A DNA stretch of 42,754 bases. Source: Tritrichomonas foetus. Taxonomy: Eukaryota > Parabasalia > Tritrichomonadida > Tritrichomonadidae. A program made the position numbers and the translations under genes. Location of the stretch: NCBI GenBank assembly GCA_001839685.1, contig MLAK01000751.1:24508-67261 (forward strand). The letters run 5' to 3'. The notes beneath the pieces were generated by a model. The model did no database searches. It was not told where the DNA came from and saw nothing but the letters and a program-made list of their open reading frames with translations. Shown here piece by piece: positions 34,709 to 42,754 of the stretch (position 1 is its first letter; the number at the start of each line of letters is the position of its first letter).

Positions 34709-34879
34709 TGAAATTAGCTCATTGTAAAGAAGACGTTTAATGATGAATTAGTGGTCAAATAAATTGACCATTAAAGGTTAAAGATCATATCATTTATCAT
34801 TTAAACGATAAGTTGTTTGGCCAAATAATTAAATCAAAACAAATTTGAAAGTATTCATTAATAAAATTGACATTAAATA
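34709..34879. promoter_or_regulatory. Short bidirectional promoter with a TGGTCAA/TTGACCA palindrome
   Basis: 171 bases separate the divergent NOT1 and small-protein ATGs. TGGTCAA (34752-34758) and TTGACCA (34764-34770) are perfect inverted copies with a 5-base spacer. On the NOT1 strand a CCTTT (34777-34773) is present. On the other strand TCATTA (34855-34860) is an extended Inr 23 bases before the ATG at 34880. Shared control of the two genes is inference. Confidence 0.5.
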
Positions 34880-35101
34880 ATGTCACAAAGAAAACGACAG
34901 AAAAAAGAAGAAGAAAAAGTTTTGGACCCAGATCCTGACATTAAACAAGTGCTTGAACAATTATTTAACGAAATCTCCGCCCCAGATTCCAAAGCTTCTG
35001 GTTCTCACATTCCAATGGACCGAATTAACGAAATCACTTCTGTTAATTCCCAGTCAACAGAAACTTTACTGAAGTTACTGAAGAAATTTTCCATAGAATG
35101 A
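34880..35101 (+). CDS. Small protein with a basic N-terminus, function unknown
   Basis: 73 residues: a Lys/Arg-rich start (RKRQKK, possible nuclear signal), an acidic turn (DPDPD), then two predicted amphipathic helices (IKQVLEQLFNEI and TETLLKLLKKFSIE) separated by a Ser/Gly loop. The Inr TCATTA lies 23 bases upstream, codon use is not random-looking, and the gene shares a 171-base divergent promoter with NOT1, which together favour a real gene. The helix-loop-helix size would suit a small subunit of a nuclear complex, but I do not recognise a family. A chance open frame remains possible. Confidence 0.55.
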   Translation: MSQRKRQKKEEEKVLDPDPDIKQVLEQLFNEISAPDSKASGSHIPMDRINEITSVNSQSTETLLKLLKKFSIE

Positions 35102-36410
35102 GATCGATCTTAAACTTGTCAATCGATTTCTCAATAATTCGAAATCGAAATGTTTAAAACTCTGACACTCGGAGCACAATTTGGGTCTTTATTTACCACA
35201 AAATGTTCACCATTCCATTCTATATAATGAATATATTTAGACAGCATTTATTTAATAATTAGATTCGAATCCTTCCCCTAAATGTTTACTCCTCTAAATA
35301 TTTTGAAGGCACCAATCTTTGTAACTTCTTTTTTCTCCACTTGCTTTCAAAATTTGTAAAGTTCATTTTGTTGACAAAATATTGCAAATTGTTGTTCAAA
35401 TCAATAATATCGATTACTTACTTTACGTTAAAGCCCATAATGAAAAAATCATGAAGAACTGTGGTGAATCACTCCCACAAGAAGAAGTAATGAAATGATC
35501 CCGAAAACAAACAATCAGCAAGAGCGCTGTGATGGACTATTTTGAATAAGTCCTTTTGATGCTTCTTAAATATGATGACTAGAATTAAAAAAATATTTAG
35601 ATATGGATAAATGCAAGCTTTCTTTATATAATATCTATAAACTTCATATGTGAAAACAAAGTACAAAACAAAGAATAAAATAAAGAACGAAACAAAGGAT
35701 AAAGCAGAAAACGGAGAGAGGACAAAATGATGAGCTTATAAAGGTTATTTGTTTTCACAGACATATAAAATGATTTATCGCATAACTTCTTTTTTGTCTA
35801 TTATTTTTAATCAACAATGAAAAGACATTCCTGAATGTCTAAGTCGATTCCATAAACCAATCGGGAAACTAAGACAGTAAATAAAAACATAATCATATTT
35901 CCACTTCAATAATATGTTTTTTTTATCCCCCTGTTCCCATATAAAATTTTCATATCTTTCATGAACAATCACGATGGCCAGGATCGTAATAGAAATTGAC
36001 CTTAACGATCCCTTATTGGTCAAAATATTATTGTATTTTGGTCATACCAGTGATTATAATTTTTCACACTCCATTTTCCTCTGCATTATGACCAAAGGGA
36101 TCCAGAAATTCACTATTCACTTTAAGAATTGAACATATGTGGTTATCTCTTTCAAGTTTGGCCATGGTGCAGAGATATAGCTCTATTTCATCTTTTTCAC
36201 CTCAAAATCAGTAAGATAGTTTTTGGTGTTGGCCTGACACATTTTTATCCGGATCACAAATGAGATGAATTTTCAGAGTTTATTTTCTAATTATCTTTTG
36301 AATTTTCAAAGAACGATTTATAAAAGCATTCGATAATTGATATGGAATTCAAATTTCGGTGAGCTTTTTCATAACGTTTCAATACATTTGAATTTTTACA
36401 TTTTCATAAA
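35102..36410. other. Long non-coding region upstream of the SAC phosphatase gene
   Basis: 1309 bases. Open frames at 35469-35666 and 35811-36023 (reverse) are not credible. Features seen are an imperfect A/G-rich repeat built on AAACAAAG at about 35650-35710, a palindrome AGACATTC/GAATGTCT (35823-35840), a cluster of inverted repeats at 35971-36102, and a TCATA Inr-like motif (36404-36408) five bases before the next ATG. Confidence 0.55.
35971..36102. repeat. Cluster of overlapping inverted repeats with GGTCA/TGACC half-sites
   Basis: GATCCCTTATTGGTCA (36007-36022) pairs with TGACCAAAGGGATC (36089-36102), missing only two bases. TTTGGTCAT (36037-36045) pairs with ATGACCAAA (36088-36096). GGATCGT (35981-35987) pairs with ACGATCC (36005-36011). 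TGACC or GGTCA occurs four times within about 110 bases. This may be a regulatory element or a small inverted-repeat insertion. Confidence 0.6.
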
Positions 36411-39400
36411 ATGAGTAAAGATTTAAATCTCACTATCTTCACAACGAATGGCTACACAGCGCTTATCCTTTTAAAGAAACCACTTGGATCAGATTATTAT
36501 CTTTACACAATTGATCAATTTACTGGGTCTTTAATATTTGATGGAATTCCAAATTCATCAATCTTTCCCGATTATCAAAGCGCCAAAAAACACATACAAA
36601 ATCATTATAAATCAGGATTAAAAAGCGAGAATGGTGAAGCATTAATTGGAATTGCGAGATTTGGTCCTATTCTATATATTTTGTACATCAAAAGATCCAC
36701 ACCGGTTGCGCATGTATTAAACAGGCATACAATAAGAATGGTAACAGAAGTATCGTTTGCGACAATCAACCTTCCTTTCAATAAAAACTTAACTGCAAAA
36801 GACCAAAGAAGGATTAACAGATTGAAAGAATTTCCACTTGCACATAATCATTTTTACTGTGATACACTTGATTTAAGTAAACCAATCATTTCAAAAGATA
36901 GAGTTCCAAGTTTCATCTGGAATGAGTTTTGGGCTGAACCATTTTCGTTTGTAGGTCAAAGAGATGCATGCGTTGACCTTCTTCAAGGAGTTGTTTCAAG
37001 CACAATCATCAAAGCTGAGTCAGATAATTTAAAATTGACAATTATTACAACAAGGGAAGCTCAGCATGGTGGTACAAGGTATTATGCACGTGGTCTAGAT
37101 GACACTGGACATGCTGCTAATGAAGTACAAATTGAAGTGCTTGCTGAATCAAATAGTGGAAAATTTTGGTCTTATGTAATTCGAAGAGGATCTGTTCCAA
37201 TTAAATGGCAAACAATTGTCGCCAAGAATTTGCCGACAGTTTCCATTAATATTGATCCAGGAAATGATGAAAATACATCAAAATACTTCGATCAATTATT
37301 TTCACAATTCTCAGGACGAATTGTTTGCATCAATTTACTTCATACACATGCAGGAAATTCTGAACTTCCACTTTGTGATGCTTTTGCACAAGCTGTTCTA
37401 AAACTATCAAACGCAATGTATACAGAATTTGATTGGCACTCAAATGTGAAAAATTCGGGCATTTCACAAACAGTTGAAGATTTATACAAATTAATTGGAC
37501 CACCTGATGTCTCATCATGTGAAAATAGTCAATGTCCAGTTGCAGATTCTTTTGAAATTAATCCAACTCCAAAATTTGGGAATGAATCTTCACTTCCTGA
37601 ATTGTCACCTTCATCTTTAACAAATATACAAAAAGATCTCATTCGAATTAACTGTATGGATTCACTTGATAGAACCAATGTTGCAAGCTTTTTTGCAATT
37701 GCTCGAGTTGTGAGTTTTATTCTAAGCAAGTTTACAAATAATCCAATGGTTGAAAGTTATAATGAATTGTTAAACCTACCAAAAGAACTTCGAAATTTCC
37801 TTGCTGAATCTTTCATTAAAATTGGTGATTGTGTCTCAATGCTTTACACCAACACGCCTGCATGCATGACTGACTTCTTCATCGCCACTGCTGATATCGA
37901 AACAAAGAAAGCATCAGATGGCCAAATTGCGGTTCAAAGACGTTATCATAACTTAGTTACTGATCGAAAAAGACAAAAAGCGTTTTGGATGTTTTGTGGA
38001 CAAAAATTAGATTTTCTTCTTCCTGGTTTAAGGTGTGGACAAATGGAACATTTAGTGTCATCATTTCCAAGTTGTTCTATTCCTCCTGTATTTTTTACGA
38101 ATGGTGATATATCAAATGCAAACTGCTTACTTCAATTTGAACATTGCTCTGTAATTTCATCAAGCCCGTCAACCCTTTTATTTTTATTGAAAGAATATTG
38201 TTATATTACTTCAATTGTTTTAATTGCTACTCCACCGAATCCACCAATTTCTTTTAAAGTTTATACAGCTCTAACACATGGACCAAGGACAATATTAATC
38301 AATAAAGTAGCAATTCCACAAAACTTGAGCTCTAGCACTCCGATATATATTCAGGTGCCACCTGATGAATGTAATGGAAAACAATTTCTTGCTCGTTATA
38401 TTTATCTTGAATTTGACTCACAAACACCAGATTTCTCTTTATCTAATCTTTATATTTATGGTGTTCCAGCCACAAGCAAACCATTAACAAATTCTGAATC
38501 ATTTTCAAGCACTTATCAATTCTTTAGTAACCAAATTCCAACATCAAAAGGATTTGATATGGCAGAAACATCTCCACCTGATACAGTTTTAAGGCAAATA
38601 TCATCAAACTATAACAAATTCGATTATGCAAGCATTTTAAGACTTGAAACAAGTCGTTTGATTCATAAATTCGGACGTCTTGAAACCTGCTCTAAAATTT
38701 TATCATATGGATTTGATCCTTTAGACTTTAATTTAAGGAAATATAGAGTAAGTGTTCAGCTCTCTACTTTAAATGATGATGATGTTTGTTCAAAATGTGG
38801 ACAAAAAGCTGCGTGGAAATGTTATAAATGTCAACAATTGTTTTGCAATGATCAAAATTGTACTTCTTCGGTTTTAATTGATGATGGTACTTACTTTGAT
38901 GAACCAACGAACATTTGCATAGAATGCAAGAAAATTTATGATTCAAATGTACAATCTAGAGTTGATACTCTTCTTAACCTATATTCAACTTTCTATCAAT
39001 TAATCTCTCCAACTGAACATACTACAAATGAATTTATTACTGATTTTATTTATAATAATACTGATTCTTATGCTAATTATAATCCATGTGCTTTTCCATA
39101 CGCATTTTTCACAACAGCAGATGATCCTAAAGTGAACTGTGTTCTAACAGAAAAAGGTGGATCAATTTCTGCTCCTGCTAATCTTCTTCTTGCACTTCAT
39201 GCTCCATTAAATATTGATTCAATTGAAGTTAAAGGAAGTGAAAGTCTCGTATTAACAATAAGACAGGATTTGCAATGTGGAAGAAATGAAGCTGAAATTT
39301 CTGGTTCAGATGGGACTTTGAATGCAAATTCTCATGAAGAGACATCAATTTTTGTGAAAAAGAGTATTGACGAGCAAACACCTTTAACTGGACAATTTTA

Positions 39401-39821
39401 TCATGTTATGCTGAAAAATGGAACCTTAACTCATTTGATGATGAAAGGAGAAATGATTTATACAAAAGATCCTGTTCCAAAAATTGAAAAGAAATACATG
39501 AAAAGCTCGCATCATAAAGACATCAAAACAAAACAAATTCCATCAAATTTCGAAAGATCAATAATGCTAGAAATTTCATCAAAAGATAAAATTAATGGAA
39601 TTCATTTCAAAGAACTAAATGGTTTGCATTCAATTGTTCTAGCTTTTTATGAAAATACAAATCACCTGACAAAACCATTTTTAACAGACTTTTTCTTCAT
39701 ACCAAGCGGTTCATCATCGTTTTGGTTGAAGTTTAAAAAAGAAATTGTAGCGAAAGCTGTTGCTATTCAATTTTATGATGTTGATGAAACATTTACTGAA
39801 CCAAAAGCATGCGTATTTTAA
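36411..39821 (+). CDS. SAC-domain phosphoinositide phosphatase with FYVE-like zinc finger (SAC9-like)
   Basis: 1136 residues. The N-terminal ~540 residues form a SAC domain: TRYYARGLDDTGHAANEVQIE (split here as TRYYARGLDDTG and ANEVQIE) and the catalytic CX5RT motif NCMDSLDRTN, with Cys415 and Arg421. The Ser after MD, where many SAC enzymes have Cys, and the long C-terminus recall plant SAC9. These enzymes remove phosphate from phosphoinositides on membranes. A module at 561-606 (FFTNGD...NC...) recurs at 899-944 (FFTTAD...NC...) with identical spacing. Between them (793-839) lies a Cys-rich finger, CxxC, WKCYKCxxxFC, C, CxxC, resembling FYVE but lacking the basic RRHHC patch. No membrane helix is seen. 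The start has TCATA five bases upstream and the stop overlaps TAAA. The SAC call is firm; the SAC9 link is moderate. Confidence 0.9.
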   Translation: MSKDLNLTIFTTNGYTALILLKKPLGSDYYLYTIDQFTGSLIFDGIPNSSIFPDYQSAKKHIQNHYKSGLKSENGEALIGIARFGPILYILYIKRSTPVAHVLNRHTIRMVTEVSFATINLPFNKNLTAKDQRRINRLKEFPLAHNHFYCDTLDLSKPIISKDRVPSFIWNEFWAEPFSFVGQRDACVDLLQGVVSSTIIKAESDNLKLTIITTREAQHGGTRYYARGLDDTGHAANEVQIEVLAESNSGKFWSYVIRRGSVPIKWQTIVAKNLPTVSINIDPGNDENTSKYFDQLFSQFSGRIVCINLLHTHAGNSELPLCDAFAQAVLKLSNAMYTEFDWHSNVKNSGISQTVEDLYKLIGPPDVSSCENSQCPVADSFEINPTPKFGNESSLPELSPSSLTNIQKDLIRINCMDSLDRTNVASFFAIARVVSFILSKFTNNPMVESYNELLNLPKELRNFLAESFIKIGDCVSMLYTNTPACMTDFFIATADIETKKASDGQIAVQRRYHNLVTDRKRQKAFWMFCGQKLDFLLPGLRCGQMEHLVSSFPSCSIPPVFFTNGDISNANCLLQFEHCSVISSSPSTLLFLLKEYCYITSIVLIATPPNPPISFKVYTALTHGPRTILINKVAIPQNLSSSTPIYIQVPPDECNGKQFLARYIYLEFDSQTPDFSLSNLYIYGVPATSKPLTNSESFSSTYQFFSNQIPTSKGFDMAETSPPDTVLRQISSNYNKFDYASILRLETSRLIHKFGRLETCSKILSYGFDPLDFNLRKYRVSVQLSTLNDDDVCSKCGQKAAWKCYKCQQLFCNDQNCTSSVLIDDGTYFDEPTNICIECKKIYDSNVQSRVDTLLNLYSTFYQLISPTEHTTNEFITDFIYNNTDSYANYNPCAFPYAFFTTADDPKVNCVLTEKGGSISAPANLLLALHAPLNIDSIEVKGSESLVLTIRQDLQCGRNEAEISGSDGTLNANSHEETSIFVKKSIDEQTPLTGQFYHVMLKNGTLTHLMMKGEMIYTKDPVPKIEKKYMKSSHHKDIKTKQIPSNFERSIMLEISSKDKINGIHFKELNGLHSIVLAFYENTNHLTKPFLTDFFFIPSGSSSFWLKFKKEIVAKAVAIQFYDVDETFTEPKACVF

Positions 39822-39963
39822 AATTGTAAATAAATATTATTCTCAAAATAAGTACTTATTGCACACAGTTCCTTTTTTCTTAATCTTCATCTTTTTTTGA
39901 ATACTTTTGGTTGAATATAATTCTAACCACTTTTTGGTCAAATTTTATTCGAAAATTTTCTCA

Positions 39964-40443
39964 ATGACAAGCCAGGAGCCATTGATTTTCGAAGTTACTC
40001 TAGGGCCTTCAACGCCGCAATTAATCAAAAAAATCATCATCGAAATGAATTACCTCCAAATTCCAGTAATCGCGTTATTAGCTATTCATATTCTCTCGTT
40101 TTTCATTCTAATAAAATACAGAAACAATCTTCTTGTTACAGAGATTCATTTCCTTGTTTGTTGTTTCTTTATTGCGGTCTCGAATTGCCTCAACGATTTT
40201 CTTTCAACGCGCTGGGAAAAATTCCTGTTCAAGCAAAATTATTTCGATCCAAATTGTATATTTGTTTTCACTTTTTGGACTGTCCCATTTTCCGTTGTCG
40301 CAATTGTGATAATATTTTCCTTGTTCATTGATCTGTGCAAATCGATCGCTGTTCACCGCTATTTTGATTCATTTATGAAACATGAAGAAGTCGTTGAAGC
40401 TCCGCAAGCCAAAGATGCCGAAACGAAGGAAAAAGCGGATTGA
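39964..40443 (+). CDS. TMEM18-like three-pass membrane protein
   Basis: 159 residues from the first ATG (39964); the open frame begins at a TTG at 39907, which is rejected. Three membrane helices lie at about 31-50, 56-76 and 98-122. Between helices 2 and 3 the pattern NDFLSTRWEKFLFKQNYFDP, then aromatic residues and a helix with a Pro, matches TMEM18, which has an NW...YFD sequence at the same place. TMEM18 is a small protein of the nuclear envelope in animals. The C-terminal tail is charged (Lys/Glu/Ala), as in the family. TTGGTCAAA (39934-39942) lies just upstream; no TCAYW Inr is obvious. Family call by pattern only. Confidence 0.72.
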   Translation: MTSQEPLIFEVTLGPSTPQLIKKIIIEMNYLQIPVIALLAIHILSFFILIKYRNNLLVTEIHFLVCCFFIAVSNCLNDFLSTRWEKFLFKQNYFDPNCIFVFTFWTVPFSVVAIVIIFSLFIDLCKSIAVHRYFDSFMKHEEVVEAPQAKDAETKEKAD

Positions 40444-41145
40444 TTTTTTTTATTTTATAAAATAGTACATTGTGCGATATATTCTTATTTTTTTGAGTAG
40501 ATTATATCCTTCTGTCGTGTCTCTTCATTACGGCCAAACATGAAAATGACTCCATCCAATTCTTCAGATGAATTTGAATTTCTGGCTAAACTTTTGGTGG
40601 TAATGCAGATGCATACTTTCTGTATGTGTGTGTGTGTGTGAAATGAAACTATCATTTTTTCACACCTTTGAGTAAATCTCAAAATTATATTCTTTAATAT
40701 CAACAAAACGAATTTCCATTCCTTCTATTGCTTTGTAGTTCAAAGTAACCTGTTAATCATATGATATTTCCATTTTTTATGAATTTGTCAATGAAACATA
40801 TTTAATCAATATTGAAGAAACACTTGAACAAAGAAAATATTTTGCTGACGGTTGAATTCAATAAGCTGCTAATTACAGGATATTCTTTTGACCAAAAGGA
40901 AAAAGTGTGGGGAGAAAAAAGATAAAAACAAAGTTATGATAGCATTTAACTTTTAATGAACAGGAGAATTTCGGACAAAGACAGATGATATATTTTTTCT
41001 ATTATCGGTTGAAAGAGTACCACATAAGAGCCACATAAATACTATCTGGCACATTTAAAATATGCATCGATAGGTAAAATAACAACAAAATAATACAACC
41101 ACAAATAAACAACAAAACATTAAAAACTCGCAGAGAATCGGAAAC
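40444..41145. other. Convergent 3' region with a TG microsatellite
   Basis: 702 bases between the tail-to-tail TMEM18-like and pseudokinase genes. It holds a (TG)8 repeat at 40625-40640 and TTTGACCAAAAGG near 40888-40900. An open frame at 40485-40706 (reverse) runs through the repeat and is not called. No RNA gene was recognised. Confidence 0.5.
40625..40640. repeat. (TG)8 microsatellite
   Basis: Eight perfect TG units in non-coding DNA, suitable as a length-variable marker. Confidence 0.9.
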
Positions 41146-42171
41146 TCAGTAGGGGAAGAAATCAGATTCATCATATTCCTGAGCAGCAGTGAATGCGTCT
41201 GAAATTGAAACATGGCCCTCTTCAAGATAATGAACGAGAGCTGTTTCTAGTTCTGACTTTTCTCTGCCTTCGTTGAGGTCACGAAATAGTTCGTGGTTGA
41301 CAATGTCTTCTGCTGTGAGTCTCTCTGCCGGATTTGTTGCGATCATCCCGGCGATGAGATCTTTGAGCGGCTCTGACTTGATTCCCCAACTGCCGCCTTT
41401 GAAAGGGTCTCCGTTGGCCTCTGGATGGCCCTGGACCCACAGCTGCGGGGTGGTCCCAGTCAACATTTCATAGAATACAATTCCGAGTGAATAAACGTCC
41501 GTAGCGAAAGTAGGAAAGGCAGGACCATGGCCATTATTCAATTCCGTGGCCAAATATGGGTCCTGATCGTCGTATTCGAGCGGATAATTGTCGACATCCT
41601 CTGTGGCTGAAGAAAACCCTGTAAGAACGATTTTCATTTTCTGTGATTTTTCTTGAATCAGAATGTTTTCGAGGCGAAGGCGATTGTGGATTATTCCTTG
41701 TCCATGGATATATTGAAGTGAAAGGGCGAGCTGATACATGACATAAGCGGCGTCAGTTTCAACCATGTGACCATGCTCCATGATGTGGAAGAACAAATCT
41801 TGGTTTGGCATGTCATCCATGACAACTATATGTAAATCCCCTTCATCCCAAACATCGAGGTGTGAGATGATGAGTTTGTTACTCAGGCGTGCGACAATGT
41901 TGAGTCCATTGAGGAAGCGGCTGTAATCGTAATATTTGGCGATATTTACAAATTTGATTGCGACTTTTCGGCCTGTCTCTATGTCGATAGCGTGAAAAAC
42001 GGCAACATCGTCTTGTCTGTCAATACCTCCCAGGACCCTGTAGTGGCTAAAGGTATCTGGAAAATCTTTGCTGAAGAAATCAGTAACCTGCGACATATCG
42101 GATAAATTAAAAATTGAATAAAACCGCTTGTATAGAATTGTTTTTAACTTTTCAAACTGATAAAATTTCAT
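41146..42171 (-). CDS. Protein kinase-like protein with degraded active site (pseudokinase)
   Basis: 341 residues with the overall kinase fold in order, from about residue 42 to 305. The ATP-anchoring Lys is present (VAIK, Lys73), but the Gly loop is degenerate (GGIDRQDD), no helix-C Glu is evident, HRD is HNR (162-164, so the catalytic Asp is Arg), DFG is TGF (184-186, metal-binding Asp is Thr) and APE is ATE (208-210). The C-lobe is otherwise normal (DVYSLGIVFYEMLTG; NPAERLTAEDIVNHELF). It should be unable to transfer phosphate in the usual way and may act as a scaffold or regulator. The nearest active relatives appear to be CAMK/AMPK-like. The gene is GC-rich relative to flanks and undamaged, so it is under constraint rather than decaying (inference). 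TCACCTTTCATTC lies just upstream of the ATG. Confidence 0.9.
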   Translation of the reverse strand: MKFYQFEKLKTILYKRFYSIFNLSDMSQVTDFFSKDFPDTFSHYRVLGGIDRQDDVAVFHAIDIETGRKVAIKFVNIAKYYDYSRFLNGLNIVARLSNKLIISHLDVWDEGDLHIVVMDDMPNQDLFFHIMEHGHMVETDAAYVMYQLALSLQYIHGQGIIHNRLRLENILIQEKSQKMKIVLTGFSSATEDVDNYPLEYDDQDPYLATELNNGHGPAFPTFATDVYSLGIVFYEMLTGTTPQLWVQGHPEANGDPFKGGSWGIKSEPLKDLIAGMIATNPAERLTAEDIVNHELFRDLNEGREKSELETALVHYLEEGHVSISDAFTAAQEYDESDFFPY

Positions 42172-42754
42172 GAATGAAAGGTGAAAAAAGAAGGATGAGT
42201 AATTGAATTACAAATTCAATGAATGAACTGGAATATGTAGTGAATTTTTATCAAATTTTTTGAATGACTTAGAAAAAAATCTACAAACTTTTCACTTTTT
42301 GTGAATGCGAAAATGGCAGATAAGCAAAATTTTTTTTATCAATGAAAAAATGAAGCCAGTCATGTGGCATGTCAAAAAAACTCCATAAAGTTGCAAAAGA
42401 TGGCATTACAAGTCTTAGAAAAACCTAAAAAAAAGCTGACCAAAAAAGATGCATATTTTTTCAATAATTTACTTTCATTAGTAAGTAATTAAATTTTAAC
42501 AAAGCACATTTCTCTGTGCGCTTTCCCTTCCAATTCTTTGATAATTTTGCCATATGTTCATCCGACCATTTAATTTTATTTGTCTCACTCAACGAACTAA
42601 CTGACAAACACTTTTTTTTTATTTTTTTACTTGTCTTATTTTTTAGAATAATAATTCTGACGTTTTTACCAAATTATATTCTTGAATGACTTGTCTTTTT
42701 GTAATGCATCCCTCCTATATGAAAGGTTTACAAAATGGTCCCCCAAAGATTTTG
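42172..42754. other. Non-coding right end of window
   Basis: AT-rich, and apart from the pseudokinase core promoter I see no certain gene. A 30-codon frame starting at 42400 runs into a GTAAGT at 42481, which could be a splice donor, but no trichomonad-type branch/acceptor (ACTAAC...ACAG) follows cleanly. A hairpin GCACA/TGTGC lies near 42506-42521. Confidence 0.4.
42173..42181 (-). promoter_or_regulatory. Combined M5/Inr motif of the pseudokinase gene
   Basis: On the reverse strand CCTTTCATT joins an M5-like CCTTT (42181-42177) and an Inr-like TCATT (42177-42173), ending two bases before the ATG at 42171. The leader would be very short, as is common in trichomonads. This supports 42171 over the internal Met26. 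Confidence 0.4.

Noticed and set aside
35266..35280. GATTCGAATCC resembling a tRNA T-arm
   Set aside because: No acceptor stem, anticodon arm or A-box can be placed around it on either strand.
35469..36023. Two reverse-strand frames of 65 and 70 codons upstream of the SAC gene
   Set aside because: No domain, no promoter motif, and they run through inverted repeats.
1..42754. Transposon, virus-derived or CRISPR sequences
   Set aside because: No transposase, integrase, polymerase or capsid-like frames and no regularly spaced direct repeats were seen.

Overview
This window is AT-rich nuclear DNA from a protist and is best explained as a parabasalid (trichomonad) contig, probably a Tritrichomonas-like species. 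The evidence is indirect. All recognisable genes are eukaryotic and uninterrupted by introns. Several starts lie a few tens of bases downstream of trichomonad core-promoter motifs (Inr, TCAYW; M5, CCTTT). Seven stop codons are embedded in TAAA, the polyadenylation signal described for Trichomonas. The proteins carry Asn-rich or acidic low-complexity stretches. I see no phage, transposon, CRISPR array, rRNA or tRNA.

Layout, left to right: (1) 3-866, the C-terminal part of a Ser/Glu/Lys-rich protein ending in a C2-like domain; (2) 1587-2543, a two-repeat Myb protein; (3) 2544-4401, a long non-coding stretch with two clusters of strong hairpins that may be RNA genes, one with an SRP-RNA-like core, plus a T38 tract; (4) 4402-6402, transketolase; (5) 6997-7938, an Asn-rich protein with a C2-like start; (6) 8235-9566, a short golgin with a C-terminal GRAB-like domain (GMAP-210/Rud3 type); (7) 10244-12508, an ABCA-type half transporter; (8) 12796-14262 (-), a GT21/ceramide-glucosyltransferase-like enzyme; (9) 14794-15252, TMEM138-like; (10) 15566-18277 (-), Vps18; (11) 18678-21587 (-), an importin-beta karyopherin; (12) 22248-23897, an IKS1-like membrane kinase; (13) 24250-26802 (-), a prominin-like five-pass membrane protein; (14) 27465-28904, an unknown protein with TPR-like helices; (15) 29105-34708 (-), NOT1, scaffold of CCR4-NOT; (16) 34880-35101, a small basic/acidic protein divergent from NOT1; (17) 36411-39821, a SAC-domain phosphoinositide phosphatase with a FYVE-like zinc finger; (18) 39964-40443, TMEM18-like; (19) 41146-42171 (-), a pseudokinase.

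The genes do not form an operon, as expected for a eukaryote. Still, many encode endomembrane or flagellum-associated families: golgin, ABCA, GT21, TMEM138, Vps18, IKS1, prominin and SAC phosphatase. Four coding regions (N-rich C2 protein, IKS1, TPR-like protein, TMEM18) and the prominin-like protein were moved from a TTG-initiated open frame to the first ATG. Nearby Inr or M5 motifs support this for the first three.

The observations most worth checking are the structured RNA candidates at about 2864-3082 and 3167-3327, the GRAB golgin, the kinase with all main catalytic motifs lost, the duplicated module and zinc finger in the SAC protein, and inverted repeats built on TTGACC/GGTCAA near several gene starts.
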